A stretch of 64,000 bases of DNA. Source: SMWD01 sp964629475 (GTDB taxonomy: Bacteria > Pseudomonadota > Gammaproteobacteria > Steroidobacterales > GCA-2729495). The stretch spans positions 45,319 through 109,318 of the forward strand of contig CAZVQW010000010.1 of assembly GCA_964629475.1 (NCBI GenBank), written 5' to 3'. Below are positions 36,988 through 45,212 of the stretch, one piece after another. The position numbers were made by a program, and so were the translations under genes. How positions within the stretch are numbered: the stretch's first letter is position 1; the number at the start of each line of letters is the position of its first letter. Under the pieces are notes generated by a model. The model was given only the letters and a program-made list of their open reading frames with translations. It ran no database searches and was not told the origin of the DNA.

Positions 36988-38361
36988 CTACTTTTCAACT
37001 TCTATGGGTATGAATCCCGGACCGGAGGTGATCATCAAACGTGGATCGTAGAGACTGTCCTGATTTCCGGCCTCGACTTGTTTCAGGTAACTCTCAAACT
37101 CGGCTTTTTTGGCTTGCCAGTCGATACCGAGTTTCTCCATCAATGATTCTGTCGGTGATGCATGCCAGTGCGACTGCACGATCTTGTATGGATGTGCGCC
37201 GCAAACCAATGCGGCAAACTGGCAATCAGCGAGTACCGGCAATTCATAACCCTTGCCTACCGCTTTGCCGATCCACTGATTCTTGTCCAGCGTCGTGATA
37301 CAGCCCGTATCGTGCCCGATCATGACGTCAGCCTGCGCATCCTCGACTGCCACCTTGATCTTGCGGTCGATCGCAAAGGAACGCGTAAATTCGCGCTCCG
37401 AAATAATGTGACGAAACCCAAACCCGCAGCAGTCGTACCAGGTCTTGTAATCGATCACCTGGGCGCCCAGCTCCTGCAGCACACTGGTCGATACGGCGAC
37501 TCGGTTGCCGTCCATGATGTCGTCATCATAGATCGCGTCCTCGGGAACCATCTTGTACACGTGACAAGCCGGATGAATGGTGGCCCGAACCTGCCCGCAA
37601 TCGATTTCCTGGTGATTGGCTATTTCACTGCGCTGCATGTGCAGCCATTCGGAATAGTGCACGACCTCTTCGGGAATCAGCAGCTTGCCGTCGACGAGGC
37701 GCCCGAGCTTGCCGAGAATTTTCTTGACGCGTTCACGTAACTTGGCGGAATGCAGCAGATAACTGCGAACTTCTTTGTAATTACCGAACGAAGTACCGCA
37801 ATGGACCAACGGATAGAAATAACCGTCGGGAAGGCCCTGTGCACGCCCGGCAACATAGGCCTGGTGGAAATTACGCAGGAATACCGCGGCCAGGCTCTCG
37901 ATATTGCCGATACCCGAACCATGATAATTCCACGCGGTACACGAAGTCTGGTCGGTTTCGTCCAGGTACTCGATACCCATCTTGTTCATCAGCCACAACA
38001 AGGAAGTCGGGTACCCCGGGATATTGCCGCACTGACCGCATGATTTGTGGTGCCACAGGCGTTCAGTGGGCACTCTCTTGTCCCAGCCATACAGCGTCTT
38101 GGCAACCTTGGGGCGGTGATCATCGGCGATGCGATGCACGACGATCTCGCCGTCTTTCTCCAGCTCCCACATATGATCACGCACATCCGAGACACGATCC
38201 TTATTGGTCAGCATCGATCGCTTGTCGATAATCTGTTCGACCCAAACGGTTGCTACCTGCGCATCGGACTTGCTGAGATTCGAATCCCGCCATTCCGGGC
38301 CGTGTCCGGTGAATCGTTCGCCGGGTCCATTGCTATCACTATGATCGTTGCCGTCAGTCAT
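36988..38361 (-). CDS. hdrB1: HdrB-like subunit of the sHdr complex (sHdrB1)
   Basis: A 457-aa HdrB-type protein, longer than HdrB2 because of an N-terminal extension of about 100 residues. The first CCG-domain is degenerate: SCTAWNYHGSG stands where CCG is expected, and VHCGTSFG where CxxC is expected. The second keeps HPACH and the YDCCGFGF core, but ends in DTGCITTLDKN with a single cysteine. The start at 38361 (MTDGNDHSD) has an AGGAG box five bases upstream; TTG 38400 is an alternative. It lies between hdrC1 and hdrA, as in other sHdr operons. Confidence 0.88.
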   Translation of the reverse strand: MTDGNDHSDSNGPGERFTGHGPEWRDSNLSKSDAQVATVWVEQIIDKRSMLTNKDRVSDVRDHMWELEKDGEIVVHRIADDHRPKVAKTLYGWDKRVPTERLWHHKSCGQCGNIPGYPTSLLWLMNKMGIEYLDETDQTSCTAWNYHGSGIGNIESLAAVFLRNFHQAYVAGRAQGLPDGYFYPLVHCGTSFGNYKEVRSYLLHSAKLRERVKKILGKLGRLVDGKLLIPEEVVHYSEWLHMQRSEIANHQEIDCGQVRATIHPACHVYKMVPEDAIYDDDIMDGNRVAVSTSVLQELGAQVIDYKTWYDCCGFGFRHIISEREFTRSFAIDRKIKVAVEDAQADVMIGHDTGCITTLDKNQWIGKAVGKGYELPVLADCQFAALVCGAHPYKIVQSHWHASPTESLMEKLGIDWQAKKAEFESYLKQVEAGNQDSLYDPRLMITSGPGFIPIEVEK

Positions 38362-38400
38362 GTTTGCTCCTGCGTTCATTCCGGCTGGTTGCCGGAACAA

Positions 38401-39153
38401 TCAATCTTCGTCTTCTTCCTGTTCGTCCTGCCAGTCTTCCAGATCCTCTCTTCTCTCATCCATGATGTCGGTGATGACGTCGAAGAGGTTTTCGTCAATC
38501 GTCTCCAGCTGATCCAGAACGCCGGTATCTTCCCAGATCGTGTACAACTCGACCGAGGTTTTCAGATTGACCTCCCAGGCCGTCTTGGTCGTATTGAGCG
38601 TCGGCATCGGGATGGCTTTACGCAGTATGTCCAGCGGCGCCTCGACCTTCGAGATATTGGGGCCCCAGTCGGCGAACCCATCCGCCGTGATCATGTCCGG
38701 CGACAGCTGGTTGCCGGTCGAAATCAGCTTCAGCATGACGCGACTGAAGGGCCGCAGAACATTCTTGGCCGATTCCATGCCGTGCTTGATTGCGGTTTCG
38801 CGCATCAGCATGATCAGCCCACCCGGAGAATTCTGGAACGGACAACGGGCGGCACAGGTATAGCATTGTGCGCAGGCCCAGATCTTCTCCTGCATCGCAT
38901 CATGGATGCCTTCGAGGTTTTCGGTCCACAACAGCTGCACGATTTCCCTCGGACTGAAATCGTAATAATGCGCAGCCGGGCAGGTCGCCGTACAGATGCC
39001 GCAGTTCAGGCAGCCGTTGAGCTCATGGTCGAAACGGAAATCCGACTGAATATCCTGAAAGACTTCCTCGAGCTTGTCGCGACTGACCTCGGCGTCATCC
39101 GCGACCGGATCACCGACATATTTCTGAACCCGTGATGTCGCGACCGGATCCAT
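38401..39153 (-). CDS. hdrC1: HdrC-like iron-sulfur subunit (sHdrC1)
   Basis: A 250-aa electron-transfer subunit with two 4Fe-4S motifs, CLNCGICTATCP (residues 48-59) and CAQCYTCAARCP (about 93-104). The C-terminus is extremely acidic, ending in a run of Glu and Asp residues. It opens the hdrC1-B1-A core of the operon, 1 base after the dsrE gene. It probably passes electrons between the HdrB1 cluster and HdrA flavin. Confidence 0.91.
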   Translation of the reverse strand: MDPVATSRVQKYVGDPVADDAEVSRDKLEEVFQDIQSDFRFDHELNGCLNCGICTATCPAAHYYDFSPREIVQLLWTENLEGIHDAMQEKIWACAQCYTCAARCPFQNSPGGLIMLMRETAIKHGMESAKNVLRPFSRVMLKLISTGNQLSPDMITADGFADWGPNISKVEAPLDILRKAIPMPTLNTTKTAWEVNLKTSVELYTIWEDTGVLDQLETIDENLFDVITDIMDERREDLEDWQDEQEEDED

Positions 39154-39154
39154 G

Positions 39155-39532
39155 TCAGTAGGTCAACACCTTGCAGTCACCTTCCATGACTTCCTCGATC
39201 AGATAAGCGCCGCCGACAATACCCGAGCACTCGGGAATGAGGTCGTCTTCCGTCATGTCAAACAAGTCGAGATTGGGCGAACAACAATAAAACTTTACGC
39301 CGGCTTCATGAGCATCCTTGATAAACTCATAAACCGACTTTGGCGAACCCTCCTTGACAAACAGGTTCTCGGCGACACCCTTCTTCATCAGCCGTCCGGA
39401 GGTGGCAGTGCAAATGACGTCTACTTCGAATTCCATTGCCGCCGCGACGCTGGCCTGGAAAATAGGCGCACCCAATTCCTCGCCATTGCGTGGATCCGTG
39501 TTGGCCATGATTATGATGAGTTTCTCGGCCAT
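39155..39532 (-). CDS. DsrE-family sulfurtransferase (DsrE3-like)
   Basis: A 125-aa DsrE/F-fold protein. The strand order begins KLIIIMANTDP and the conserved part is VKFYCCSPNLDLFDMTEDDL. It has candidate sulfur-carrying cysteines at 83-84 and others at 41, 102 and 120. In Hyphomicrobium-type sHdr clusters, a DsrE3 protein passes sulfane sulfur to TusA and on toward the Hdr complex. The subtype (3A, 3B or 3C) needs a tree. It is the first gene of the hdr core, one base upstream of hdrC1. Confidence 0.85.
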   Translation of the reverse strand: MAEKLIIIMANTDPRNGEELGAPIFQASVAAAMEFEVDVICTATSGRLMKKGVAENLFVKEGSPKSVYEFIKDAHEAGVKFYCCSPNLDLFDMTEDDLIPECSGIVGGAYLIEEVMEGDCKVLTY

Positions 39533-39631
39533 TCATTTACCCCTTAATTGATTGACTGATTTCTTATTAGGATAACAAAAAACGGTTCGGGCTTTGGCAA
39601 ACGCCGGCCTGACCCAGCGGCTTTCAGGGGC

Positions 39632-40327
39632 TCAGGGCCGCATCAGCGCCGTCTGCTGTACCAACCCGGTCATTATCAGGACCAGGGCATCTTCCAGTTC
39701 GTGTCGTATCCGGCGTAATTTCTCCAGCCCGACCACCGGATTCACCGGTAATTCGTCGAATTCCATGATCAGATCCTCGGCCATGGCTGGTTTCATGCCC
39801 GGATGGCCAATGAAACCGAAAGCCCGGTCACCGATCTGGAACAACGCCGGCCGGTCAGCCTCGTCGACAGCCAGAATACGGGCATCCGGTGGTGGCTCCG
39901 GCCGATCGCGCATGTAGGTGACGAGCGGATAGCGCTCGGGCAGATATCCATTGAGTGCCTGACTCTCCGTTCGCCTGGCCTGGCCGACTTCAAACACGAG
40001 CGCCCCGGGCCGGGATGTGCCGCCGGAGGCGATCGCGAGAATTTGCGCACCGAGACCGATACCGATCACCGGTTTGTCATGTTCCAGGCAATAACGGACC
40101 AGCGCGACCTCCTTGTCCAGCGTCGGCACGTCTCTGCCGCCGGCGCTGCCCCAGGGCCCGCCACCGAGCAGTACCAGGGCATCCGCGAGCTCATCGGGCG
40201 CGGGCGGTTCGATGCCTGCGGTAAAGGGACGGCAGTATCTGAACCGTACCTGGCGACCCTCGAAATGGTCTTCCATGAGGCCGAGATATTCGGCGGATGT
40301 GTGCTGGATGACGGTTAGAACTTTCAT
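39632..40327 (-). CDS. Class I glutamine amidotransferase-like protein lacking the catalytic cysteine
   Basis: A 231-aa protein of the GMP-synthase-type amidotransferase fold. Fold landmarks are clear: LVLLGGGPWGSAGG near 52-64 and PVIGIGLGAQILA at 87-99. In active enzymes the second block is GxCxGxQ with a nucleophilic cysteine; here the codon at 40055-40057 gives Gly91. The late His-Glu region reads GFIGHPGMKPAMAE, not FHPE. It is therefore unlikely to hydrolyse glutamine. Genes for such amidotransferase-like proteins recur near sHdr clusters. The ATG at 40327 is used because the longer frame runs into a REP element. Its role in the pathway is unknown. Confidence 0.75.
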   Translation of the reverse strand: MKVLTVIQHTSAEYLGLMEDHFEGRQVRFRYCRPFTAGIEPPAPDELADALVLLGGGPWGSAGGRDVPTLDKEVALVRYCLEHDKPVIGIGLGAQILAIASGGTSRPGALVFEVGQARRTESQALNGYLPERYPLVTYMRDRPEPPPDARILAVDEADRPALFQIGDRAFGFIGHPGMKPAMAEDLIMEFDELPVNPVVGLEKLRRIRHELEDALVLIMTGLVQQTALMRP

Positions 40328-40357
40328 GAACAGAAGATTAAAATTTTTTCGGCTCCC

Positions 40358-40440
40358 GCAGGAGCGGCTTCCAGTCGCGATTGCCTCGATTGGATTATAG
40401 CGGGGCGGTACGACCAATCGCGGCTGGAAGCCGCTGCTGC
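40358..40440. repeat. REP-type palindrome (GTAGGAGCGGC family)
   Basis: Arms 40358-40383 and 40415-40440 are reverse complements at 24 of 26 bases with a 31-base loop. The left arm begins GCAGGAGCGGCTTCCAGTCG. It separates the lipoate ligase gene from the amidotransferase-like gene inside the otherwise compact minus-strand sHdr run. It may therefore weaken read-through between the lipoylation genes and the hdr core. Confidence 0.8.
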
Positions 40441-40459
40441 GATATTATCTTCATTTTCT

Positions 40460-41515
40460 CTACAGGGCGGATTTAATAGAGGCATAAAAATCTGCCGGCG
40501 ACACGCTGAGCGTGTCGATGTTCGCATCCCTGAAGAACTGTTCGATCGTCATGTCGATGTCGCCGAGGCCCGTGCCCCTGAGTGCGGCCTCCAGATCCAG
40601 AATGACCCTCGGCGGCGTGACAAAAAAATCGCCAGTGATCAGCACCGACTGCACGCGATCCCGATTCGCACCTTCGAGCTTCACATAGGAAGTCACCGTA
40701 CCGCCGGTACCTCTGTGACTGCCGCGCAGGACCGCCTCTCCTTCCGGGCTGTCGATTTCCGCGACAAACTCGTCGGTACCGATTTCTTCGTCGAACAACT
40801 GCTGCGCGAGTTCTTCCTCCACCGCAGTGACTGCACCCGAAGCAGGCTCGATTCCCAGCCTCTCGGCGAAGCCCGCCAACAAGGCAGTCCTGATCTCATC
40901 GAGCGACGGCGTTTGACCGCCGAGCAACTCGCGCAGCGTCACGACCCGTTGCGCGGTCGATGCAAGCGCGCGCCTGGCCAGTTTCGCCTGCGGCACATTC
41001 AATGCAGCCATCATGTCCTGCGGATTCATGTCGACGAGAACGGTACCCTGAAACAACATCGTGTCGCCATCAAAGAGCCCGCCCGTTCCGCTGATCTTGC
41101 GACCATCCACTTCGATGTCGTTACGTGGCCGGTAGCGTGCATCGATGCCGAGTCGGCTCAGGCCCGCCGCAGCCGCTTCACAAATTTCCCGGGACAGTTC
41201 GAGCAGAGAGGCAATCCCCAATGTCGAACGATGAAACACGAGCACCCAGCCAAGCTGACCCTCGTCGAGATAGATGGCCCCGCCGCCGGTAATTCTCCTG
41301 ACGATACCGATGCCGTTCTCGCGGCAGTGATCCAGGTTTAGCTCACGACTCAGGTCCTGGTGACGGCCTATCAGCGCGGTCGGCGGAAATTGCAGGAAAC
41401 GAACCGTATCCGGGATCGTATTTTTCTGATGCGCGTCGATCATGGCCTGATCAAACGCGATATTCGCCCGCCCCTCGCGAAGTCCCGTATCGATCACACG
41501 AAAGGCCCGCGTCAT
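40460..41515 (-). CDS. slpl(AB): Lipoate-protein ligase of the sHdr pathway, sLpl(AB)
   Basis: A 351-aa lipoate-protein ligase. The N-terminal catalytic domain (about 1-250) shows RRITGGGAIYLDEGQLGW and DIEVDGRKISGTGG, with the conserved Lys that contacts lipoyl-AMP. A C-terminal domain (about 255-350) corresponds to the LplB-like accessory part, so both parts are fused as in sLpl(AB). It attaches octanoate or lipoate to LbpA. The longest frame starts at 41782, but the ATG at 41515, 4 bases after the lipS2 stop, is the real start; the first 89 residues of the longer frame are the antisense-like shadow of lipS2. Confidence 0.87.
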   Translation of the reverse strand: MTRAFRVIDTGLREGRANIAFDQAMIDAHQKNTIPDTVRFLQFPPTALIGRHQDLSRELNLDHCRENGIGIVRRITGGGAIYLDEGQLGWVLVFHRSTLGIASLLELSREICEAAAAGLSRLGIDARYRPRNDIEVDGRKISGTGGLFDGDTMLFQGTVLVDMNPQDMMAALNVPQAKLARRALASTAQRVVTLRELLGGQTPSLDEIRTALLAGFAERLGIEPASGAVTAVEEELAQQLFDEEIGTDEFVAEIDSPEGEAVLRGSHRGTGGTVTSYVKLEGANRDRVQSVLITGDFFVTPPRVILDLEAALRGTGLGDIDMTIEQFFRDANIDTLSVSPADFYASIKSAL

Positions 41516-41519
41516 GGGA

Positions 41520-42800
41520 TCAGTGCTTGCGCGACCCGACTCCCAACTGCCGACGAATCGACTTGAGGTCTTTCTTCTCCGGCTGGAACGGATAGCTGGC
41601 AATATCACTGGGCGGCGAGTCACCATAAGGCCGATCACAGGCGGAAATATCATCCTGGAACTTGCCCGGGCAACCCGATGTCCGGAACGCCAGGCCTGCA
41701 TCGATGATGCCATCCAGTTCCGCCGACGGAATCCCGAACGCCGACACCCGACCCTGCTCGTCAAAGGACATATTGTCCACATGCACTCCCCGATAGTCGA
41801 TCAGATACCGGGCCAGTTGTATGCGGCGCCACTGGTCCCGCGGTGTTGCCGGCAGATGATCCATCAGAGAACCCTGCTCCGGGTAAAAGCTGAACATGTG
41901 GCTGTGCCCGCCCAGGTCGACCAGCTTCTGTATGAGTTGCAGCATCTCGTGTTCCGTTTCTCCCATACCGACGATAATGTGGGCACCGAATTTCCCGGGG
42001 CCGAAAATATCGCGTGCGTCCATCAGGATATCCCAGTATTTTTCCCACTTGTGTGGCGACTGCATACCCTTACCCCGGGTGCGATCGAAAATCTCCGGTG
42101 TTGCAGCGTCCAGAGCAACCGTAAATATATCGGCCCCGAGGTCTTTGAGGTTTTCGACATCCGCGCGTTGCATCGTCGTCGGGTTGGACAGAATAGACAC
42201 GGGAATGGCCGCAGGATCGATGCGCCGCGTCCAGGCCTTGAGTACCGAGACGGCATCGTCATCGGAGCTGGGGTGTGTGATCATCGAGATGCACATCCGG
42301 TGGAACGGGCTTGCATCGACATCGGCGGCGACACGATCGACGATGTCTTCCATCGGCACCGCCGGCCAGTCGACACGAATAAAATTGCGATCGGCGAAAT
42401 CGCGATCGGCTTCCCGGTGCCGGGCCAGCCCGCAATAGGCGCAATTAGCCCGGCAACCTTCCGGATAAGTCAGCAACAGATTCAGGCAACGCGTGCAGTC
42501 ACATCGGTACATTTTTCCCTGCATGATGCCCAGCGTCAGCGCCGCGGCCGTTGACAATTGCACATACCCGGGCGAGCGCATGTGCGGTGTGATGAAATTT
42601 TCATTCGGGCGATAGACACCTTGTGGCGCGATGTCGTCCAACTTGACGCGCTGACCGTTTCTGCGTTCCTTCGGCGTCGCGGCAGGTACCCTCGGCTCCA
42701 TCGCCTCGAAACGATTGTTGTTACCAGGGTCGCCCATGGCGGCCGTCTTTTTTTCAACACAACTCATTGATGCGAATCTCTCAACTGATGACTTCGTCAC
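41520..42800 (-). CDS. lipS2: Radical SAM lipoate synthase component LipS2
   Basis: A 426-aa radical SAM enzyme with CRANCAYC at residues 116-123 as the SAM-cluster motif and an extra CDCTRC at 100-105 that may hold part of the auxiliary cluster. With LipS1 it forms the two-protein lipoyl synthase described in archaea and sHdr sulfur oxidisers, which inserts two sulfurs into octanoyl groups in place of LipA. The number (1 or 2) is given by size, gene order and partner resemblance, and needs a tree. The GTG at 42800 overlaps the lipS1 stop; ATG 42767 is an alternative start. Confidence 0.82.
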   Translation of the reverse strand: MTKSSVERFASMSCVEKKTAAMGDPGNNNRFEAMEPRVPAATPKERRNGQRVKLDDIAPQGVYRPNENFITPHMRSPGYVQLSTAAALTLGIMQGKMYRCDCTRCLNLLLTYPEGCRANCAYCGLARHREADRDFADRNFIRVDWPAVPMEDIVDRVAADVDASPFHRMCISMITHPSSDDDAVSVLKAWTRRIDPAAIPVSILSNPTTMQRADVENLKDLGADIFTVALDAATPEIFDRTRGKGMQSPHKWEKYWDILMDARDIFGPGKFGAHIIVGMGETEHEMLQLIQKLVDLGGHSHMFSFYPEQGSLMDHLPATPRDQWRRIQLARYLIDYRGVHVDNMSFDEQGRVSAFGIPSAELDGIIDAGLAFRTSGCPGKFQDDISACDRPYGDSPPSDIASYPFQPEKKDLKSIRRQLGVGSRKH

Positions 42801-43834
42801 GCCACGCGGGTCGATGTGCGCTTGCCGGCCAGGCTGCCGCCCAGCTTGATTGCGCAGCAGGCATGCTCCTGGTGAAAGGGCCGGCCGACTGCCCGGGCAA
42901 CGGCCACCGCTCCGTCTGCCGGAAAAGCGATACCGTCAAGACCCGCCATGATGGCATAGGTATCGGTAACCCGTTTGTGCATCCCCGGCGGACGTGCGCA
43001 GCCGAGCAGCACCTGTTGTTCGGGAAGCCGGCGCCGGGCTTCGGCAAAAATGCGCCCGACGGCCGACGTGTCCGGCGTCTCAAAGGTACCGGTCCTGGCG
43101 TAAAACGGCATGATGACGACCAGCACCAACGCCTGCACCAAATGCCGCGCGACGATGTCCAGCGCATTGGTTTCGCCGAGCATGCGCCCGTAATGCAGGC
43201 CAATCACGATATGCGGCGTAATTTCCATGCCCGTCGCGCACAACGCCGCCAGCGTCGCTTCGAAATCCGCCACGGGCCGATCCAGGTGATAGACATCACG
43301 AATCGTTTCCTGCGCGCCGATGATATCCAGCATCGCGGTATCGACGCCGGCCGCTTCCATGGATTTCGCGCCGGCCTCATCGATCAGGGCACTGTGGATC
43401 GCAATTCTCAGAAACGGAAAATCCCGCTTGAGTTTCTCTATGACCGGGTAATAACGCGGGTATGGAATTTCATTTCGCTTATTGGATCCGCCCGACAACA
43501 GAAATCCCTGCAAGCCCTGCGATGCAATGAGCTTCCTGACCTTCTGATCCAGCATTTCCGGATTGGTTGCCGGGATCATCGGTTCCAGTATTTTTGCCTC
43601 ACAATGGTCGCACATCAGCGCGCAGGCTCCGGCAGTAATCGAAAAAGCCGGGAAACTGTTCTTGCCGCAACCACTCAGTTCCGTGCTGGTGTAGTCCCTG
43701 AAGGTCGGCGTGGAAAAACGAATCGGCGCAACAGGCCGGCTGGCTGCGGCTTGCTCGAAGCGGGCGATCAGGGCCGCATCGAGGTCCGCATCCTCGAGGT
43801 CTTCCAGCGCCTGTACAGATTCAAGCCAGTTCAT
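42797..43834 (-). CDS. lipS1: Radical SAM lipoate synthase component LipS1
   Basis: A 345-aa radical SAM protein with CALMCDHC at residues 71-78 as the CxxxCxxC motif. SGCGKNSFPAFSITAG precedes it, and FLLSGGSNKRNEIP around 113-126 supplies the glycine-rich SAM-binding segment. It pairs with LipS2 to build lipoate on the sulfur-oxidation-specific carrier. It overlaps the lipS2 start by 4 bases and is 54 bases downstream of the HDAC-like gene. lipS1/lipS2 numbering is tentative; assignment to the two-protein lipoate synthase is firm from context (ligase and LbpA in the same locus). Confidence 0.82.
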   Translation of the reverse strand: MNWLESVQALEDLEDADLDAALIARFEQAAASRPVAPIRFSTPTFRDYTSTELSGCGKNSFPAFSITAGACALMCDHCEAKILEPMIPATNPEMLDQKVRKLIASQGLQGFLLSGGSNKRNEIPYPRYYPVIEKLKRDFPFLRIAIHSALIDEAGAKSMEAAGVDTAMLDIIGAQETIRDVYHLDRPVADFEATLAALCATGMEITPHIVIGLHYGRMLGETNALDIVARHLVQALVLVVIMPFYARTGTFETPDTSAVGRIFAEARRRLPEQQVLLGCARPPGMHKRVTDTYAIMAGLDGIAFPADGAVAVARAVGRPFHQEHACCAIKLGGSLAGKRTSTRVA

Positions 43835-43888
43835 ATCTCTTTGCCATCGTATGGCCCATCATTTGGCCGGCGGTTGCGAAAAAATTAC

Positions 43889-45091
43889 TCACGGCCGAAG
43901 CACCGATGCCACGACTCGACGCACTTCATCGCGTACCGGTCCCGGACGCGGTCGATCCGCGAGCGTCGTGATCCATTCATTGCAACTATCGGCATCATCA
44001 TCAATCAGATCGCATTCCAGTCGTCGCAAGCGATCCTGAGCTTGCTGCGGCAGGACAGCCGGTATCTCGTACCCGCCCAGGCGAGCCCACAGACCCGTCC
44101 AGCAACGTGCGACGGACCATGGATTGTACCCGCCACCACCCAGCACGATTGAATGATCGATGGAATTTACGAGATCCTCCACGGCTGCCCACAAGGCCCG
44201 GTTGCTCAGCGACATCCCCGTCAGGGGATCATCGTGCAGCCCATCGGCACCGCAGGTTACCACTACTGCCTGAGCTGCAAAGCGCCGGGCCAGCGGCATC
44301 ACCACCTCGTCCATGACAACGGCGAGTTCATTATCATTAAAACCTTTCGGCACCGGCAGGTTGCGGGCCTGCCCTTGCGCCCGGTCATCTACGGCTCCGG
44401 TATATGGCCAGCGTTCGGCCTCGTGCACGGAAACCGTAAACACGCGGGAGTCAGCCGCGAAGGCATCCTGCACGGCATCCCCGTGATGAGCATCGAGATC
44501 GACATAAAGTACGCGTTCTACCCCGTGTTTCAACAGCGTCAGGATTGCAAAAACCGGATCATTGAAATAACAAAACCCATTGGCGCGATCCGGGCGACCA
44601 TGGTGAGTCCCGCCGGACGGATGAAAGGCTGTTTTTCCGGCTATAGCCAATTCCGCTGCCAGCACCGAACCGGCAACGGAGCTCGCCGCGCGCTGATATA
44701 ACCCGGGGAACAACGGGTTCTCCATCGTTCCGATCCGGTATCTGCGCCGCACATCGGCGGCTACCCGTCCCCGGCTGTCGGCAAGCCGCAGCGCTTCGAT
44801 GTACGCCGGGTCGTGAAACTCGGCCAGTTGCCACGATGTAGCAACCGGGCTCTGCCGGAATGTCTCATCATTGAGCCATCCCAGGTCAGCACACAAATCC
44901 ATGACCGTCGCGACACGGGGAATAGACAACGGATGATTGCTGCCGAAACCAGCCTGTCGATAGACATCGCTGCCCACGAACACGGCCGGCGAACGGTCCG
45001 CGGACTCGCGTAAAACATGAGTATCATCGGGCCGGAATGCGGATACTGACGAGTACCCTGAAGCCGATGCTGTTTCGATATTTTTACTCAT
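43889..45091 (-). CDS. Histone-deacetylase-like (AcuC-type) amidohydrolase
   Basis: A 400-aa protein of the arginase/deacetylase fold. The active-site blocks of zinc deacetylases are intact: GGTHHGRPDRANGFCYFND (tandem histidines and glycine-rich turn), VDLDAHHGDAVQD (zinc-binding Asp and His), GADGLHDDPLTG (third metal ligand) and GGGGYNPW near the C-terminus (transition-state Tyr). It removes acyl groups from lysine or a small amide. The ATG at 45091 is chosen; the longer frame opens with TTG 45112. It lies directly upstream of lipS1 with the same direction, so a substrate within the lipoylation system is possible. Confidence 0.88.
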   Translation of the reverse strand: MSKNIETASASGYSSVSAFRPDDTHVLRESADRSPAVFVGSDVYRQAGFGSNHPLSIPRVATVMDLCADLGWLNDETFRQSPVATSWQLAEFHDPAYIEALRLADSRGRVAADVRRRYRIGTMENPLFPGLYQRAASSVAGSVLAAELAIAGKTAFHPSGGTHHGRPDRANGFCYFNDPVFAILTLLKHGVERVLYVDLDAHHGDAVQDAFAADSRVFTVSVHEAERWPYTGAVDDRAQGQARNLPVPKGFNDNELAVVMDEVVMPLARRFAAQAVVVTCGADGLHDDPLTGMSLSNRALWAAVEDLVNSIDHSIVLGGGGYNPWSVARCWTGLWARLGGYEIPAVLPQQAQDRLRRLECDLIDDDADSCNEWITTLADRPRPGPVRDEVRRVVASVLRP

Positions 45092-45109
45092 TATTTTGAT
45101 CAGAATGAA

Positions 45110-45158
45110 CAATCCATATAATCGATTGTCCTAATCAAGCATATTCGATTGTCCTAAT
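45110..45158. promoter_or_regulatory. Repeated sites between the divergent sHdr arms, candidate operator
   Basis: TCGATTGTCCTAAT occurs twice exactly, at 45122-45135 and 45145-45158, a 23-base period close to two helical turns. Just upstream CAATC (45110-45114) faces GATTG (45125-45129) as an inverted half-site. The block lies between the HDAC-like gene and dsrE2. It is well placed to control both arms of the locus, for example by an ArsR-type sHdrR-like sulfur-sensing repressor, though no such gene is in this window. Confidence 0.5.
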
Positions 45159-45212
45159 GAAGAAAACTCGGATACAGTAGCAACGAAATGAGAAAGAAGA
45201 AGGTGTCCCGCT

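Noticed and set aside
38047..39135. Plus-strand open frame of 362 codons opposite hdrB1/hdrC1
   Set aside because: Antisense to two iron-sulfur subunit genes with clear cysteine motifs; no family features of its own.
39632..40327. Calling the amidotransferase-like gene a GMP synthase (guaA)
   Set aside because: It lacks the catalytic Cys and the ATP-pyrophosphatase half of GuaA.
41514..42554. Long plus-strand open frame (346 codons) opposite lipS2
   Set aside because: It is the antisense of a well-supported radical SAM gene; it is His/Arg-rich, has no recognisable domain and arises from codon bias in a GC-rich gene.
42767..44152. Plus-strand open frame of 461 codons opposite lipS1 and the HDAC-like gene
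   Set aside because: Low-complexity, Arg/Gln/His-rich composition, spans parts of two real genes on the other strand; shadow frame.
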